NCBI RefSeq assembly: GCF_019925205.1 | Contig: NC_083564.1 | Location: 11,475,491-11,539,490 of the forward strand | DNA: 64,000 nucleotides | Origin: Metopolophium dirhodum | Lineage: Eukaryota; Arthropoda; Insecta; Hemiptera; Aphididae | Reading direction: 5' to 3' | Part shown: piece by piece, positions 62,801 to 64,000 of the stretch | Position numbering within the stretch: position 1 is the stretch's first letter | How the letters are laid out: each line of letters opens with the position of its first letter | Position numbers and translations under genes: made by a program | Notes under the pieces: generated by a model | Database searches by the model: none | What the model was told of the DNA's origin: nothing | Seen by the model: the letters and a program-made list of their open reading frames with translations, nothing else

Positions 62801-64000
62801 CGTTGTATGTACTGTGGTTGGGAACATAACGTAGAACGCGTATTTGTACGAATGAATTCACCACACACGGTCGCGCGGGGGGGTTCAATTCAACCGCATG
62901 TTATATAGATTGAGGCTGAATCCAAAGTGTCGACTCCCCCCTCCTCCTACATGCAACTCGTCGGTTGCACGATTGAACCCCTTGTCGGTCATTAAGTTTT
63001 ATGATAAATTATCGCAACGAGTGACGTGGGAATATTACAGACGCGTGCGGTACGTGACCGGGGCGCGGAGGTCAAGTCTGCAGGACCCGACACAGGTCTC
63101 GTCTTGCTGCAGTGCCCGCACTAATCGCGTTTCTTTTCGACGCACTAAATTATCTTCTCGTACGTCGCCTACAAAACGGTATCGGAGGCTGTTATATACA
63201 TACGCCGAACACTCTGCCGACAGACACGGGCTGCTGGGGGTCCATGGATTACATATATATTCGCCACCGACGCCGACGCCGCCGCAGTGAGTCACTATAA
63301 TAATATTAATATAATATACGCTGCGCAGAGATTTATTACCGTCCGTAATGGCGACTATGAGTAATGATTTCATAACTTATTTTGGTTTTTAACATACGAG
63401 TATACCGAACAGCAGACGAACCGCAGCACGCAGCACTGCTTGTTATGCGGAAAATGCATTTTTCACGTTTTAGGTAGGTACTTAGGTACCCACCTTAAAC
63501 TCGCAATCCGTAAATTGGGTGAATATAGTTGTGTGTTACATTATCATAAGCGTGGGATGGTGTACAGAATTAATCAGTATAATTGGAATGTTTTCCCTAT
63601 TTCTGGTTAACTATTTTCATACCTGTAATACGGATAGTATATACCTACTTAGAAATAATATATCACCGATATGATATTAACATACATATTATTGTGTTCA
63701 AAAAAATGTATTAATTAAATCTGTATTAAGTCTAATCTGTATTAGTAAAGGATTGAAGCGTACATAGTATTACTGGCCATTAGGAATCGAGGAACGATTA
63801 GTATAATTTGTCCTAGGTATAGACAGTAATCGTGACATATAATAATTTTGAAAGTCCTTAATGACACTATTGAGAGTACGCGAAAATAAATTAGACCGTT
63901 TATATTCTCCGACTACCTATATAATATATAGGTATTAACAATTAGAATACGTGAAAAAATGTAAATATTGGCGTTTAAATTGAACTACAGACACGCGTAT
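59890..64000. other. Region upstream of the known dachs exons; initiator exon not identified
   Basis: Mostly A+T-rich, with (TA)n runs at 61258-61276 and 61936-61953. A CpG-richer block at about 62.85-63.3 kb carries overlapping open frames on both strands (62898-63290 plus, 63035-63373 minus) without recognisable domains. It may be a promoter or leader exon of dachs, or of an opposite transcript; neither could be supported by a phase-matched donor. Confidence 0.4.

Noticed and set aside
62898..63373. Opposed open frames upstream of dachs
   Set aside because: No recognisable protein on either strand; a plus-strand donor (gca|gtgagt at 63288) was seen but is not enough to call an exon, and the minus frame has no phase-1 donor fitting the known dachs exon.

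Overview
The window looks like nuclear DNA of an insect, most probably an aphid (Hemiptera). It is very AT-rich, has short exons with canonical GT/AG splice sites separated by A+T-rich introns, is dense in small non-autonomous transposons, and carries two recognisable animal genes, both on the minus strand. The aphid assignment is an inference from overall sequence texture (constant 'taggtacctat' motifs and a repeat beginning 'ggtgggcaagtg', both familiar from aphid genomes) and was not checked against a database.

Left end (1-904): the first three coding exons of a cytosolic type I fatty acid synthase. They give the start of the beta-ketoacyl synthase domain, including its catalytic cysteine; the rest of the gene lies beyond base 1. 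Its start codon follows an intron directly, so a non-coding first exon and the promoter should lie further right. A CpG-rich block at about 4.3-5.05 kb is the best candidate.

Middle (about 5.05-40.5 kb): a 35-kb stretch with no supportable protein-coding gene. It holds two hAT-type MITEs with target-site duplications (16.1 and 36.6 kb), a further palindromic MITE (31.1 kb), a repeat family bounded by 'ctgagcggag' and 'cacttgccc' ends in both orientations (12.2, 22.3 and 26.3 kb), a decayed LINE 3' end (33.3 kb), a possible tRNA-derived SINE (38.4 kb), a cluster of CAATAACACGTTTT motifs (20.9-21.6 kb), microsatellites, and an unexplained CpG-rich island at 17.4-18.65 kb.

Right part (40.9-59.9 kb and probably beyond): a class XX unconventional myosin, the orthologue of Drosophila Dachs, the atypical myosin of the Fat/Dachsous-Hippo growth and planar-polarity pathway. 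I reconstructed 17 coding exons with consistent splice phases: 1,119 residues from an incomplete low-complexity N-terminus through a whole motor domain and one IQ motif to the natural stop codon. The tail ends in a proline-rich SH3-ligand-like segment and a compact 52-residue terminal exon that itself resembles an SH3 fold. The exon with the initiator methionine was not identified and may lie in 60-64 kb or outside the window.

The two genes have no evident functional connection; they are simply neighbours in the same orientation. I found no bacterial-type system, CRISPR array, rRNA or convincing tRNA.
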